Of a stretch of DNA of 64,000 bases, positions 20,809 to 31,880 are shown one piece after another; position 1 is the first letter of the stretch; each line of letters opens with the position of its first letter. Source of the DNA: Ctenosaura bakeri (Eukaryota > Chordata > Lepidosauria > Squamata > Iguanidae); assembly GCA_948474755.1 (NCBI GenBank), contig CAOLHI010000612.1:124001-188000 (forward strand), given 5' to 3'. The notes beneath the pieces are model-generated. The model made no database searches. It had not been told where the DNA came from and worked only from the letters and a program-made list of their open reading frames with translations. The translations under genes and the position numbers were made by a program.

Positions 20809-21686
20809 CCCTCAAATATGATACCAAGGATAATTTCTCCCACTTTCCCCTCCCTTGAAAAGGTCGTGCAAAGTTCTGGTGAATTCTATAGAAACCTGGA
20901 AAAAGTAGAGCTGATTAAGAAGGACTAAGTCACCCTCCCTATTAAATGTTGAAGTCTGAACTTGACTTCCAATCAGAACATCAATGTATCTATGGTTGCC
21001 ATATTCCACTTCCTCAAATCTGGGCAGCTAATCTGCATATAAAGCAAATTATTATAATTATGTTGATTACCCAAATTTGCATTCTAATACAAATCAGGAA
21101 CATTAATTGTTGTAATTTTTTTCTCCCACTATTTTTCAAACTTCATAATACTTTTTAACAGATATAACTGATCTGAGAAAACAAATTTAGGGTATCATTT
21201 AAAGTGCTGGCCTTGGAACAGATAACCCAAAGTGCAAAATCTGCTTAGTCATGGAATTAACCACATAACCGTGGACTATCACTACCTCTCAGCAAATCTA
21301 CTTACAGGAGTGATGTGAGGATTAAAAGGGATGGAGTAGGAGACAGTATGAAGCAGACACACACATTTGTAGTGTGGTACAAATAAATGAACAATAATAT
21401 TTTTTGCCACTGATATCAAAAAGTTAGAGATCCTTGAAAGTACCACAAGAGACCCCAGAACGTGACTGCCATCTGATTTACGTGGCAAGATGCCTGAGGA
21501 CACTGGTAGGTCCATGCCACCATGATCCCAGTGCTTGTTCTCCAATGCTCCCACATCAACTGGATCCAAAGGGGAAGCAGAGGGGATGGACAGAGCCTAA
21601 TAAACCTCAGAGTTCAGATTGGTGACCTCTGTTACCTTTGATCCACACCACAAGATGGAGCAGGGGGATAATAAGATTATTCCACT
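20809..21686. other. Intergenic DNA, no gene recognised
   Basis: No exon or named repeat. The stretch at 21,400-21,686 may be CR1-flanking. Confidence 0.35.
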
Positions 21687-23105
21687 CTACAGTACACTTA
21701 GTGCATCTAATATCCTGGACTTTACTTCTCTCGATCCGGACACCATACTCCTATTGATCCAACCAAGAATTGCGTTGGTTTTCTGGGCTTCCGCATCACA
21801 CTGCTGACTAATGTTCAGCTTGTGATCTTTCAAGACTCCTAAGGATCTCACCACCTCCACCTTATCAACTAGGTCATCCCTGTTAGTCAGGATCAGATCT
21901 AAAGTAGTTGATTCCCTTGTCACCTCTTCCATCTTCTGGACCATGAAATTGTCTGCAAGACAAGCAAGGAACCTGTTGGACCTTGCAGTCTCTGCAGAAT
22001 TTGACTGCCAACAAATATCAGGATAATTGAAATCTCCCATTAACACGGCATCTCTCCTTTTTGAATGTGTGGTCATCTGCTCCAGGAAGGCCTCATCCAA
22101 GTCCTCAGGCTGGCCCAGAGGACTGTAGCAAACCCCCACAATCAAATCCCTATTGTTTCTCACTCTCTTAATTCTCACCCAGATGCTCTTGACTTGGCAT
22201 CCTAGATTTAAGTCCTGGATCTCCTCACAGGTAAAAACATCCTTGACATATAAGCCTCCTCCTCCTCCTTTCTTGTTTGGTCTATTTCTCTGAAATAGAT
22301 TATACCCCCCTATTCCTACATTCCAATCAGGAGATTCATCCCACCAGGTTTCAGTGATGCCTATTAAATCATATTTATTTTGTTATACTATGAGTTGGAG
22401 TTCTTTTTGTTTATTCTCCATACTCTGTGCATTAGTGTAGAGACACTTGAGACGATGTGCCATTTGTGGAATTTCTGTACTAAAGTTATTTTCTCTCTCC
22501 CTGTTGGTCTTTAGTTCTACTTGGCCTGCCCTATCTATATCATGTGGGCTATTTTTCACAATACTCACTGAATCCTTGCCCAGAATAATACTGTCCCTTT
22601 CCCCAGTCAAACTCAGTTTAAAGACCTCTTGATCCATTTTCTGAGACTTGTAGCAAAAATGTTCTGGCTGATGGTTGTGAAGTGCAAGTTATCCCTTGCC
22701 AGAAGACCATCTTCATGGAAATGGAGGCCATGATACAAAAATCCGAACCGCTCCCAGTGACACCATCTTCGGAGCCAGTTGTTGATCTCCACTATTCCTT
22801 TTTCTCTTTGTGGGCCATGTCCTTCCACTGGGAGAAGAGATGAAATGACAACCTGCGCACAAAGGTCCTTCAGCTTCCTACCCATAATCTCGTACTCCTT
22901 CGTGGTACGGTGAAAGCTGCACCTCACCATGTCATTGGTTCAGACGTGAACCAAAAGTGGGATTGACCAGTCTCGTTAGCCTCTCTGTTATGTCATTGAT
23001 TTTGGCTCCAGGGAGACAGCACACCTCACGATTGATCCTGTCAGGGTTGCAAATGATCAGTTCCGTTCCTCTCAGCAAAGAGTCCCCAACCACTAGAACT
23101 CATCT
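21687..23105 (-). pseudogene. CR1 LINE fragment with ORF1 esterase-like and endonuclease regions
   Basis: Read on the minus strand, the part at about 23,105-22,613 encodes the C-terminal part of the CR1 ORF1 SGNH/esterase-like domain (Gly-Asp-Ser-Leu-Leu near the start; Leu-Leu-Pro-Val, then Trp-Leu-Arg and Gly-Phe-Leu motifs). The part at 22,640-22,380 begins ORF2 with the Leu-Tyr-Thr-Asn-Ala-Gln-Ser motif of the apurinic endonuclease. The frame at 22,178-21,687 continues with the Met-Gly-Asp-Phe-Asn motif, then jumps to a His-Lys-Leu-Asn...Gln-Gln-Cys segment that in CR1 lies near the end of the reverse transcriptase. Most of the RT is therefore deleted. Stops and frameshifts show it is inactive. 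Confidence 0.8.
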
Positions 23106-23117
23106 CCTCTAAGGCTT

Positions 23118-24211
23118 TGTTACCCTGTATTGTGGGGGTCCCGGGAGGGATGCCCAAATAACCAAACAAAAACACAAGATGGGGAAGTTAACTCGAGCAC
23201 TCTCTTAAGCTAGCGAGAGGCAGGGTAACTTTAGCTGGGATCTTTTACCCTATGTATACAGCGTCAAGTCAGAAAAGCAGTCAGGCAAGGTTTTAAAATA
23301 GTAAAAATATAGTTTTATTAAAGGACAAACAACAGAAAAGACACCACAAGCACAGCTAACTAGAAATTAGAAATGAGAGTTTTCAGGGGGAATGGGTGAT
23401 ACGACACCTTTTCTCCTAGTTCTGGAGAAAACAGGATTGTAGGGAGGAAAGCTCAGCGCGGTTCGCTAAGGGGGCGGCTCACTGGCCAAACCAACAGCAA
23501 GGTGGGGTAGCAGTCCAGAGTGTTCCGAGGTGTGCAGACTCAGTTATTGGGAACTGAGGGGAAAACGTCACTGGACAGAGCAGCAGCAAGGCTAGATGGA
23601 AGTCCAGGGCGATCCGAGGAGGACTCGGAATTGGGGACTTTTTATAGGTGGATTGTGTCTACAGGCCATGCCATGCTCGGTGAGAACAAAGAAAGTTTGG
23701 AGTGGGACAAAATCATTGGAAAAGGTCAGGTTTTACATGATGGGCTTAGCGCTGGATTGCAATAGTGTAGCCAGTATGCAAATGGCTAAAGAAAGTGCCG
23801 GCTCTCGGCCGAGCGCCTTTGTGTAAAGTTGCGCTTAAGCAAGGCCATTTCCGCACGAGCCTGTTCTAGCGCGATGATTCCACTTTCAGCATCGTCTGGA
23901 ATCCTGGGGTTTGCAGTTTCGGGAGGGGCCGGCCGGCCCCTCCCGAAACTGCAAACCCCAGGATTCCAGAGGAGGTTGTAAGTGGAATCATCGCGCTAGA
24001 ACAGGCTCGTGCGGAAATACGGCAGGGTGTGTCTGCAAGAAGATGGTCCCTGAAACAACGGAGTGGCATTTATCTGCCTGCCTAAATGGGGATTGGAATG
24101 TCCAACCATTAATGGCCATGCCTGTTTATATGCTTGTCCAGTGGCCCTTGCAAGCACGTGGAGCAGGGTGGCAGAGAAAGGTCAAGTGAAGGCAAAATAA
24201 GTTTGATATCA
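23118..24211 (-). mobile_element. LTR-like repeat, copy 2 (minus orientation), carrying a foldback insertion
   Basis: Homologous in reverse to 14,464-15,327. On the minus strand it begins TGATATCAA at 24,211, has AATAAA followed by an AT-rich block near 23,320, and ends with CCTCCCGGGACCCCCACA...GGTAACA. Without the foldback element at 23,844-24,021 it is about 910 bp, close to the 864 bp of copy 1. Internal open frames are short and not supported as genes. Confidence 0.6.
23844..24021. mobile_element. Foldback element, GCCATTTCCGCAC family, copy 3: near-perfect palindrome
   Basis: 178 bp that reads almost identically on both strands. The arms run inward from GCCATTTCCGCACGAGCC to a centre of GGGAGGGGCCGGCCGGCCCC. 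The 5-bp flanks gcaag (23,839-23,843) and gcagg (24,022-24,026) differ at one base. It is the short-centre subtype and the best-preserved copy, inserted into an LTR-like repeat. Confidence 0.85.
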
Positions 24212-24340
24212 AGTTTGATATTTGGTACTATCACCAGGCATGTCAGAACCGTGGTAACTGCTTGTCTGGGGTTACTCCATGTTTTGCCCCATATCTTGAC
24301 TTCTACAAGGACAAGAGACTTACTTTCTTAAAATTATGGT

Positions 24341-24355
24341 GATAATGATGATGAT

Positions 24356-24403
<48 letters not shown>
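24341..24403. repeat. (GAT)n/(ATC)n microsatellite with inverted start
   Basis: A short GATGATGAT run meets a long ATC run head to head (ATGATGATGATATCATCATC), forming a small hairpin. It ends exactly where the Helitron-like element begins. Confidence 0.9.
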
Positions 24404-25318
24404 TATTATATAAAAAGTCAACGTTCATCTGTGAGTTTGTTTGTCTGTCTGCATCAGGCAGGCAAAGACCTGATACAATTGGCTGAGTGAGGTGAGAAGG
24501 CCTCATATGATTGGCTGGCTGTGAAGATTCTATGGAATCCTGGGGTTGGCAGTTCAGGGAGGGGCTTTTAGAATTCTTAGCCGAGAGCTCTTGGGCCTCA
24601 GGCCAGTTGCTATGGAGATGAGGCCCACCATCAATAAGGATGCCAGAAAACATCTGGGAGGCATATGTGAGAAAAATTAAAGTGACATACATAACACAGC
24701 CTATTTCCATACTACACTGTCACAGTGCTATTATTCCACTTTCAACTTCCTATGGAATCCTGGGATTTGTAGTTTAAGGAGGGGAATTTAAGAATTCTCA
24801 GCCAGACAAGTCATTGGCTTCAATAAACTACAAACCCCAGAATTCTACAGGATGTTGAAAGTGGAATAATAGCACTATAACAGTGTAGTGCAGAAATGGC
24901 CATATTTACAAGGTCTTCTTGCCTCACACAGTAGATTGTATGGGTTTCATATGTGAGGAATCGTAAAGTTGAAATTCCAAACAAAAAAATGCTTCCAGAA
25001 AAATGTAAAGCCATTGCACAAATTCAACAGAAAGCAAAAAAATCAAAAGCCAGTACATCAATGTTGCAAGAGAATAGAGATTGGATTGGGGATTGTGGGG
25101 AAAAATTACAGGTAATGGAATAGGCCGGTTGCTATGGAAACAATGCCTAGCAGCAAGGAGGAGGACAGCATATTCCCTCAGGAACTCAAGCTGTGTATGT
25201 AAATAACTCTGAATACAGATTGCATTGGGAAATATGGGGAAAAGCTACAGGTACTGGAGAAGACAGTTTGGTGAGTTCTTAAGAGGAAAATAAAATCCTG
25301 GGCAATGCCGGGTAAATA
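24402..25318 (+). mobile_element. Helitron-like non-autonomous element, copy 1
   Basis: The left end TCTATTATATAAAAAGTCAA fits the TC start and A/T-rich 5' end of vertebrate Helitrons, inserted after an A. The right end carries ATCCTGGGCAATGCCGGGTA (25,296-25,315), the GC-rich 3' hairpin typical of HeliBat-like elements; a final CTAG is not preserved. The body holds foldback copy 4 and a foldback-core-like segment at about 24,530-24,600. A related truncated copy in reverse lies at 47,160-47,486. There is no Rep/helicase frame. Confidence 0.65.
24699..24900. mobile_element. Foldback element, GCCATTTCCGCAC family, copy 4 (long-centre subtype)
   Basis: 202 bp with GCCTATTTCCATACTACACT at the left and a right end whose reverse complement is GCCATTTCTGCACTACACTG. 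The inner blocks ATTATTCCACTTTCAACTTC and GTTGAAAGTGGAATAATAGC pair. The centre spacer (AATTTAAGAATTCTCAGCC) matches that of copy 1. No clear target duplication. Confidence 0.75.
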
Positions 25319-25330
25319 CACCAATAAAAT

Positions 25331-25371
<41 letters not shown>
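25331..25371. repeat. (AAC)n microsatellite
   Basis: About 13 perfect AAC units just beyond the Helitron 3' hairpin. Confidence 0.95.
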
Positions 25372-25373
<2 letters not shown>

Positions 25374-25489
25374 GCTTCTATCTGGGCGATATGATGGCCC
25401 AAATGGGCTCTGGGCAGCATGTCTAGAATCCAAGTAAAACCTGGCTATCAGGAAGATACGGTAATAACCACTTTCCCCAATGCAGCACC

Positions 25490-25560
25490 CTCCAGAAGTG
25501 TTGGACTACAGTTCCCATTGTCCTCATGTTCCCATAGCTGTGCTGGCTATGGATTGTGAC
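25490..25560 (+). mobile_element. hAT-like MITE fragment
   Basis: CCAGAAGTGTTGGACTACAG followed by TTCCCATTG and CTGTGCTGGCTATGG matches the left arm of the family at 8360-8496 and 32,073-32,206. The right arm is missing. Confidence 0.5.
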
Positions 25561-25644
25561 ATTCAAACAAAATCTACTGACAATTCAGGAAAATATAGGT
25601 AAACACTTTTCGAGGCAATGATGCCGTCATTCTGATACTCCTCT

Positions 25645-25672
25645 TCCTCCTCCTCCTCCTCCTCCTCCTCCT
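25645..25672. repeat. (CCT)n microsatellite
   Basis: Nine CCT/TCC units, polypyrimidine. Confidence 0.9.
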
Positions 25673-26939
25673 CACCTTGAAGACTGGAGAAGAAAGGCCA
25701 CAGCCTGAGATCTGGAAACCCTTTGTATTCTGCTGTCACAGATATCCTCTGATGGCAGAAAGAAACATATATACACCAACTACTCAGACCTGATTGAAGA
25801 GAGAGAGAGACAAGCAGCCATTTTAGCTGTTACCCATATTTCCCTACACAGCGAGAAGGTTCCCCTCTCCCAGTGACTTAACTAAGTAATTACACAGATT
25901 GGGAGGGGGAGGGAAAGAGGAAGAAACAAACTAACACACACACTACTACAGATGCAGCCAAGATGTGGACAGCCAAAGGGAGCAGGCGGGGAGCAGCCTG
26001 AGGGCCATGTAAGGTTCAATCCATGGTGGCCACATTAAACAATAACAGATCTTACAAGTTAACACTTTCTCACTAAGAACAGGGATACAAAAGCAGAACA
26101 CCCAGTGCTCACGCTGGTTGCAGTGCTCACTGCTGTTCCACATTTTAAAATGGCCTTCATTCACAGCCTTAAAATGGTGCATTTTTGGATTACCACTCCT
26201 AGTATCTTGCAGCAGTAATCCAGGGGATGAGGCTTGGGGGTTCTGGGAATGATCATTTCCAAAAAAAAACAAAAAACAACAACCCAAAAAACAGCTTTTC
26301 CAAGGTCTGGTTTCAATGCGGACAGAATCTGTAGTACAATAATGTCCCCATTCATCTTTCCCTTCCTTCTCTTTTATTCCTTCACTTACTTTTCTGGGGC
26401 TAAAAAATCAGTCTTGTAATTTTGGCGGCTTTAATTATAGACCAAACACACACACACACCAAACTCCAAACAAACAAACAAAACCCACCTACAAAGCACT
26501 ATGTGCAGCTGCATATCCGTCGACATAACTTTATCATGCACATTTTAAAGGGATTGATTTTATTGTGCATACTTGGCTGCAATTATTTTGTAACTATTAT
26601 TTTGCTTGCGGTGCTTTTCTGAACCACAAGGAAAAGGTTGGCAAGCCCTGCTTGCACACACACACACCCTCCCCCACTCCTCACAGCACACATCAGATCA
26701 AAGCCACATTGTTAGGAAAGCTTGTGAGCTTAACTCTTGGTAGAAAGGGAATCCAGGGGATGAGGGTGCAGAGAATGCTACCAGCAATAAAACTAATACT
26801 TCCTATAGAAAGGAAGCGTTATGCAATGTTTAGGTGTAGAAGCCTGGAAACTCCCCCTCCACACTCTTCAGTTCAGCTCTTACCTATGTGGCACAAGCTA
26901 TGTAAGGTTCAGCAAGCCATTCTTTTCACGGCTGCAGCA
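25673..26939. other. Intergenic DNA, no gene recognised
   Basis: Contains a GA run (about 25,799-25,812) and CA-rich patches (about 26,440-26,480 and 26,650-26,690). Open frames here are low-complexity and unsupported. Confidence 0.4.
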
Positions 26940-27245
26940 AATAATACTAATACTACTACTACTACTAATAAAATTTATTTATATCCTGCCTCTCCCAATG
27001 GATTGAGGCGGTATACATTAAAAGCATTAAAACATAATCCATCCTCCCCACCCACCAACCCATCTAAAACTCCCTAAAACACATTAACTATTAAAAACAA
27101 GAGGACAGTTGGTGGGAGGCGGTGGAGTACTAGTCTGGGAAGGCCTGTCAGAAGAGAACAGTCTTGATTGCTTTTTGCCGGGTCTCCTCCGGCAGGCCAT
27201 TCCATAACTTGGGAGTGCCTCTCCCACTTACAATACAGAGATAAT
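26940..27245 (+). repeat. LINE-derived dispersed repeat (3' region)
   Basis: After an (ACT)n run comes AAATTTATTTATATCCTGCC followed by TCTCCCAATGGATTGAGGC, then a segment with GGAAGGCCTGTCAGAAGAG and GGCAGGCCATTCCATAAC. This block order is common in reptile CR1/L2-type 3' ends. Exact family not assigned. Confidence 0.5.
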
Positions 27246-30200
27246 TACTGACCTGCTTGGCGAGGTTGTTGTACAACGACTGAGATAAAGTATATGGAAC
27301 ACTTGGCATTCACTCTATGATGCTATGTTATTATTAGCAGGTTATGTAAATGAAACAAAATGCTGATCCCATGTAGAATTTCACAGGGAATTTCTTTATG
27401 GTTCTTATGGGATGTACATCTGCAGCACGGATTTTAATTACTTGCTTTATTTTTTAATTCTTAATAATAGCACATAGGCACCAATCCCTATAAACATTTT
27501 CTGGGAGTGAACTCAATGAGACTTACTTCTAACTATGACATTGCACTCCAGGCATAGAATTTTCTTCAGGGCTGAAAGGTCCGGGTGACATCTGGGAAAA
27601 AGAGTGGGCAGCCTCCTGAATAAGTTTCTTCTTTTCTATGGGCCATTTCTTTTTCATGGAAATTATAATGGAATTCATATGCTAGAAATTAAAATATGGA
27701 TGTAGTCCTAGGCATACTCACTAAACAGTTACTTCTCCTAAAATAACCAATAGGGCTTTATTATAGAGAAAACATGCCAAGGATGAGTGCCTCAGCAGGA
27801 ACTAAATTGTTATTTTTCTTTCAGAAATCAAACGTAGCACAAAAACTCTCAAATCCCCTTAAATGCACTTTGCCCATTCTGGTACCACCACTATCCAAGC
27901 ACTTGACAGATTTCTTTCACTGATTTGTACAATCCTATTTTTTTTGGAGGAGAGGATTTCTGAGATTGATTGACAGAACCATGGTCATAATCCAAGTAAC
28001 TTGTAGATGTACTTAATTTGTACAAAGACAGAAATGACTGAACCATCAAGTAGTGACTTGCATGTTCAGCAGTGCCACAGAGCTTCTTTGTCACCTGACA
28101 GGTCAAACATAAAGTTGTAAGGGAGGTTGTTCATGCATCCAACCCATGAGTCACCAAGTGATGAAATGTCCAATAATGCACATGTAAGAGGCGAGTCAGC
28201 CCAAGATCACAAGTCCTCACAAGTAGCTACAGGCAGGCCTGAATAACACTGCAGCTGTAAGCAGCTGCTCCAGAAACCTCTGTTTCAGGTAGTGATGTAC
28301 CAGTTGCCCTGTATGCCAAAGGCATCCCCAATTTTGTACAGGAAAGCCTCCACACACAGAAGGACCATAGCAAAGTGTGACACAGTCTCTCCTGATGCTG
28401 TGGGTAAAAATATAATTCAGAGTGTAATACCTTCCTTAAAAAATGAGTTTGTTCTGTGCCTTAAAATAAGATAAAGAAAGTAATAGGTGCTTTGAGGATG
28501 TTGGTGAATGAAGCAAGAATCATCCAAGCATGATACAAAAAATTTATTTAGCAGTTGTCACTTCTGAGCAGAAAATTGTTATTGAGGTTGTTTTTTTTAC
28601 AGAGCATGGAAACGTTACTTTTTTGGACTACAGCTTCCAAGAATGGCCAATGGCCATATTGGCTCAAAGATGCTGGAAGCTGTCATTCAAAAAACAAAGA
28701 ATTGTATTTATTGTACGGGTATGGTTTGTTTACACCCTACCTTTGCCCTCAAGCTGGAACTTAAGGTGGCTTACAAGGTAAAAAGAAATATAAGTAAAAT
28801 TACATAAAAAGTGATGACTGTATACCATGAACTTTTTTGCTCTGATTTTGTACTGTTTGAATGAGAATATACTAGAGACTCAAGCCAGAATCCTGACAGT
28901 AATTACCTTAGCATAACTATGTCATACCCAAAGGGCATGGGTATAGGCAGCTGTAATCAAAGTAACACACTGGAGAAAAAGGCTGCTCAGAGCTGTCAGA
29001 TTGTGTCTGACTTCCTTTGATACTTCTAGACAGCCCCAGAGAAATTGCTGGTGTAGGGAACCAAATGAATGCTGGCCCAGTCCTAAACTATCTTAGCATT
29101 TGCTTTATTCAGTAAGTCACACAGCAGAAGTAGAATGATAACCCTTCACAAGGCAGTTGATTCTAGGACAGTTTGTTGGTGGTACATATACACATGTGCA
29201 CTAAGATGCAGTCCCAGGTATAGAGAATTCAAGGCAGAAAGCATTCCCCGCTCCCAAGTTCAAACTGATACCTCACTTGTTGCTTAATCTACACCTTCTT
29301 CATTCATTTCCACACCCCAACAGGTAAAATCAGCAGAGAGACTTTCAAGTGTCAAGACTGTCCTGCCATTGCTCCTATTGATGGAACACCAATTATTCAT
29401 CCTGGTTTACCAGAGACCTGCTTGAAGGAATGATTGGCAAGGAACTGTAGTAGTATAACGGTTCATTGTGTTTGCCATGACACAAACAAACAAGAGAAGT
29501 TGTTGGTGAAATACAACCCCCATCATGATCTACCACTGTCTTCTGCTTAAGATAGTTAAGAGGAATGCAGTTCAACAACATCTGAGGGCAAGAGTTCAGG
29601 ATCTAAAGTATATTTAACTTACCACTCATTCCGATCCATTTTCATGAGTAGCCAGGTTAGCTGGAGCAATTACAATGGAATCTTGGGGCATGTGGCACAT
29701 GAACAGATTTATCATGTTATAAACTTTTGTGGACTACAGCCCATTTCATCAGATACGCAAAGGTTCATTCTGAGGTAAAGATATAAATTCACAGTGTTGC
29801 AGGATGAGGGAGAGATTTGGAACACCGACGTTTGAAGGAAATAAAGTGTCTGTGAGAGTCGTAGTATTTGCAGTGGCCATTCACAAAAGAGCTGTTGCTG
29901 AGATCAAAAACATCCTAGTAACAGATAAGCCAATTAACACATGTGGTGTGGTTTTTAAAAAAATAACTTTATCTTGATTCAGAAATGAATCCCACTGGCA
30001 TCAGCTGGCAAGCTTCACATCCATAGAAGGGAGCTTTGAATTGCTCATTTAATTTGTACTAGCTCTGTGAAAAGAGCATCCCTTTACAAGTTGCTAGATT
30101 TCAGATTCCATCAGCTCCACTCAGTGTAGCCAATGGAGATGGCGTCTAACAACATATGAAAAGTCACAAGGTTCCCACCCAAGCTATAATCCTTCCCTCT

Positions 30201-30590
30201 GCTCTCCTTGTGGGTCTGGATGAGTCCCATGATCAACATCTAGCTCAGTATCACTCTTCTTGCACTCCCCCTCCTCCATTATCTAGTCATAGTTCCTTTC
30301 TCTACATCATGGCATAGATCCCCCAAACTGGGCAATTAGTTGCATCCACTTACAGGGCTTTGGCCTTGTGTTTCTCAGCCTGCTCCATGCCTCTGAAACA
30401 GAGAAGACCTTGAAAAAGTAGTCTGTGATGCAGCATGAAGATTTGCTATTCAACTAAAAGGGGAGGGAATCTGTTGGTGCATCCACACCTTTGCAGTTCC
30501 TGAAGTTGCTTTTTCAGCTTGCAGGTCATGAGTGGATTGATACAGTTAGCAAATGGATTGGTTTGTTAGAAATTTATCTGCAGATTGCTT
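27246..30590. other. Intergenic DNA, no gene recognised
   Basis: 3.3 kb without a supported exon. A tRNA-SINE-like or other dispersed repeat may lie at about 29,655-29,775 (CTTTTGTGGACTACAGCCC then TTCATCAG). A MITE-like fragment may be present at about 28,620-28,690. Confidence 0.4.
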
Positions 30591-30765
30591 GTTGTGGGTT
30601 TTCCAGGCTTTGAGGCCATGTTCTATTAGTATTTTCTCCTGATGTTTTGCCTGCATCTGTGGCTGGCATCTTCAGAGATACTCTGAAGATGCCAGTCACA
30701 GATGCAGGCAAAATGCCAGGAGAAAATACTAATAGAACACAGCCTCAAAGCCTGGAAAACCCCAA
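30591..30765. mobile_element. Near-perfect 175-bp palindrome (foldback MITE of a different family)
   Basis: The left arm runs GTTGTGGGTTTTCCAGGC to GGCATCTTCAGAG and the right arm from CTCTGAAGATGCC to GCCTGGAAAACCCCAAC. The arms are about 86 bp with few mismatches and almost no loop (about 30,675-30,683). This sequence type is familiar as a dispersed squamate repeat. No coding capacity. Confidence 0.75.
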
Positions 30766-30897
30766 CCACCTATGGATTCTGGCTGTGAAAGCCTTCAACT
30801 TTATATCTGCAGATTTTTTGCATCCTGGAAGATCTCAGGTTCAGTACCCTGACATTTCCAGCTAGCGTAAGAAAGAACAGTACCTGAAAGTCTAGGG

Positions 30898-31332
30898 CAA
30901 GGGTGTCAAACTCAATTTCATCTTGGGCCACATCAGGATTATGGTTGCCTTCAAAGGGCCAGTTGTATCTATAAGACTATATAAATGTATCTACCCTTTT
31001 ATCATATTAAATAATTGCCTTGCATTTGATTATTACTGGTTTTTACATTGCCTTCTGCGTCAACTTTTCTTTTCTTGGACATTTTGGGTCTATTTGATCG
31101 TAGTTTATGGTCCATATTTCTATCCTTATACCTCTGTAAAGTGACATAAAATTGGTCAGTATATCCAAATTGTGCCGCTCTCTGTTCCCCGGACCTTTTT
31201 TGTGACTCTTTCAGCCCCCACCCGCCTCTTTCTGGGGGAGGGAGTGTCACAGCTGCAGGAGAGAGGCGAGGGCCACATGAAATGGCCTGTTGGGCCAGAT
31301 TCAGCCCATGGGCCTTGTGTTGGACACATGAG
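30898..31332 (+). mobile_element. hAT (Charlie-like) non-autonomous element with 8-bp duplication
   Basis: The left end CAAGGGTGTCAAACTC pairs with the right end GTGTTGGACACATGAG. Subterminal GGGCCACATCAGGATTATGG and GGGCCAGATTCAGCCCATGG are hAT-family hallmarks. The flanks gtctaggg (30,890-30,897) and gtctagga (31,333-31,340) match at seven of eight positions. 435 bp, no transposase frame. Confidence 0.8.
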
Positions 31333-31629
31333 GTCTAGGAGAATTGCAGTGGTGCTTCCCAATCTTGAGTGCTCAGTTGTTGTTTGCATACAGCTCCCGT
31401 CATCCTTGATCATAGGCCATACTTGTTAGGGATTTTGTGAGTTTTAGGTGAACGGTAGCCATAGGAAGAATGTCCACCATTATTTGTTTCTCACTGATAA
31501 AAGAGTTTCCCAACACTAAGGAAATGCAGTCAGGAAGAATAACACACAGCTGAGAATTTTGTAGTTTTTACCTAGTAATTTGGACATACCAAAGTGCATG
31601 GGGAAAAATCATGCACAGAAACCCATAGG

Positions 31630-31880
31630 GATGAATGGTACAAAATTGGTATTTTTGTACAAATTTCAGAAGTGGGATAATTGTGGGTTTTGCACAAAAA
31701 CACAATTTCACACAAAACACAGTTTCCAGAAACACACCTTCTCTGCAGAATAGATCCTTCTTGTGCAGAAAGCATCAGTTTTGCACAAAAAACTGGTTAG
31801 GTGTTGCTTCTTGTGGGTGGAGAGGGAGATTGCAAAAACCCTTTTTCATACAAAAACACCCTCCATGCTTCTGTGCAGAT
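31630..31880. repeat. Cluster of TTTTGCACAAAA-like palindromic motifs
   Basis: Variants of TTTTG(C/T)(A)CAAAA recur about every 15-40 bp (for example TTTTGTACAAATT, TTTTGCACAAAAACAC, TTCACACAAAAC, TTTTGCACAAAAAAC). It looks like a degenerate short-period repeat of unknown class. Confidence 0.5.
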
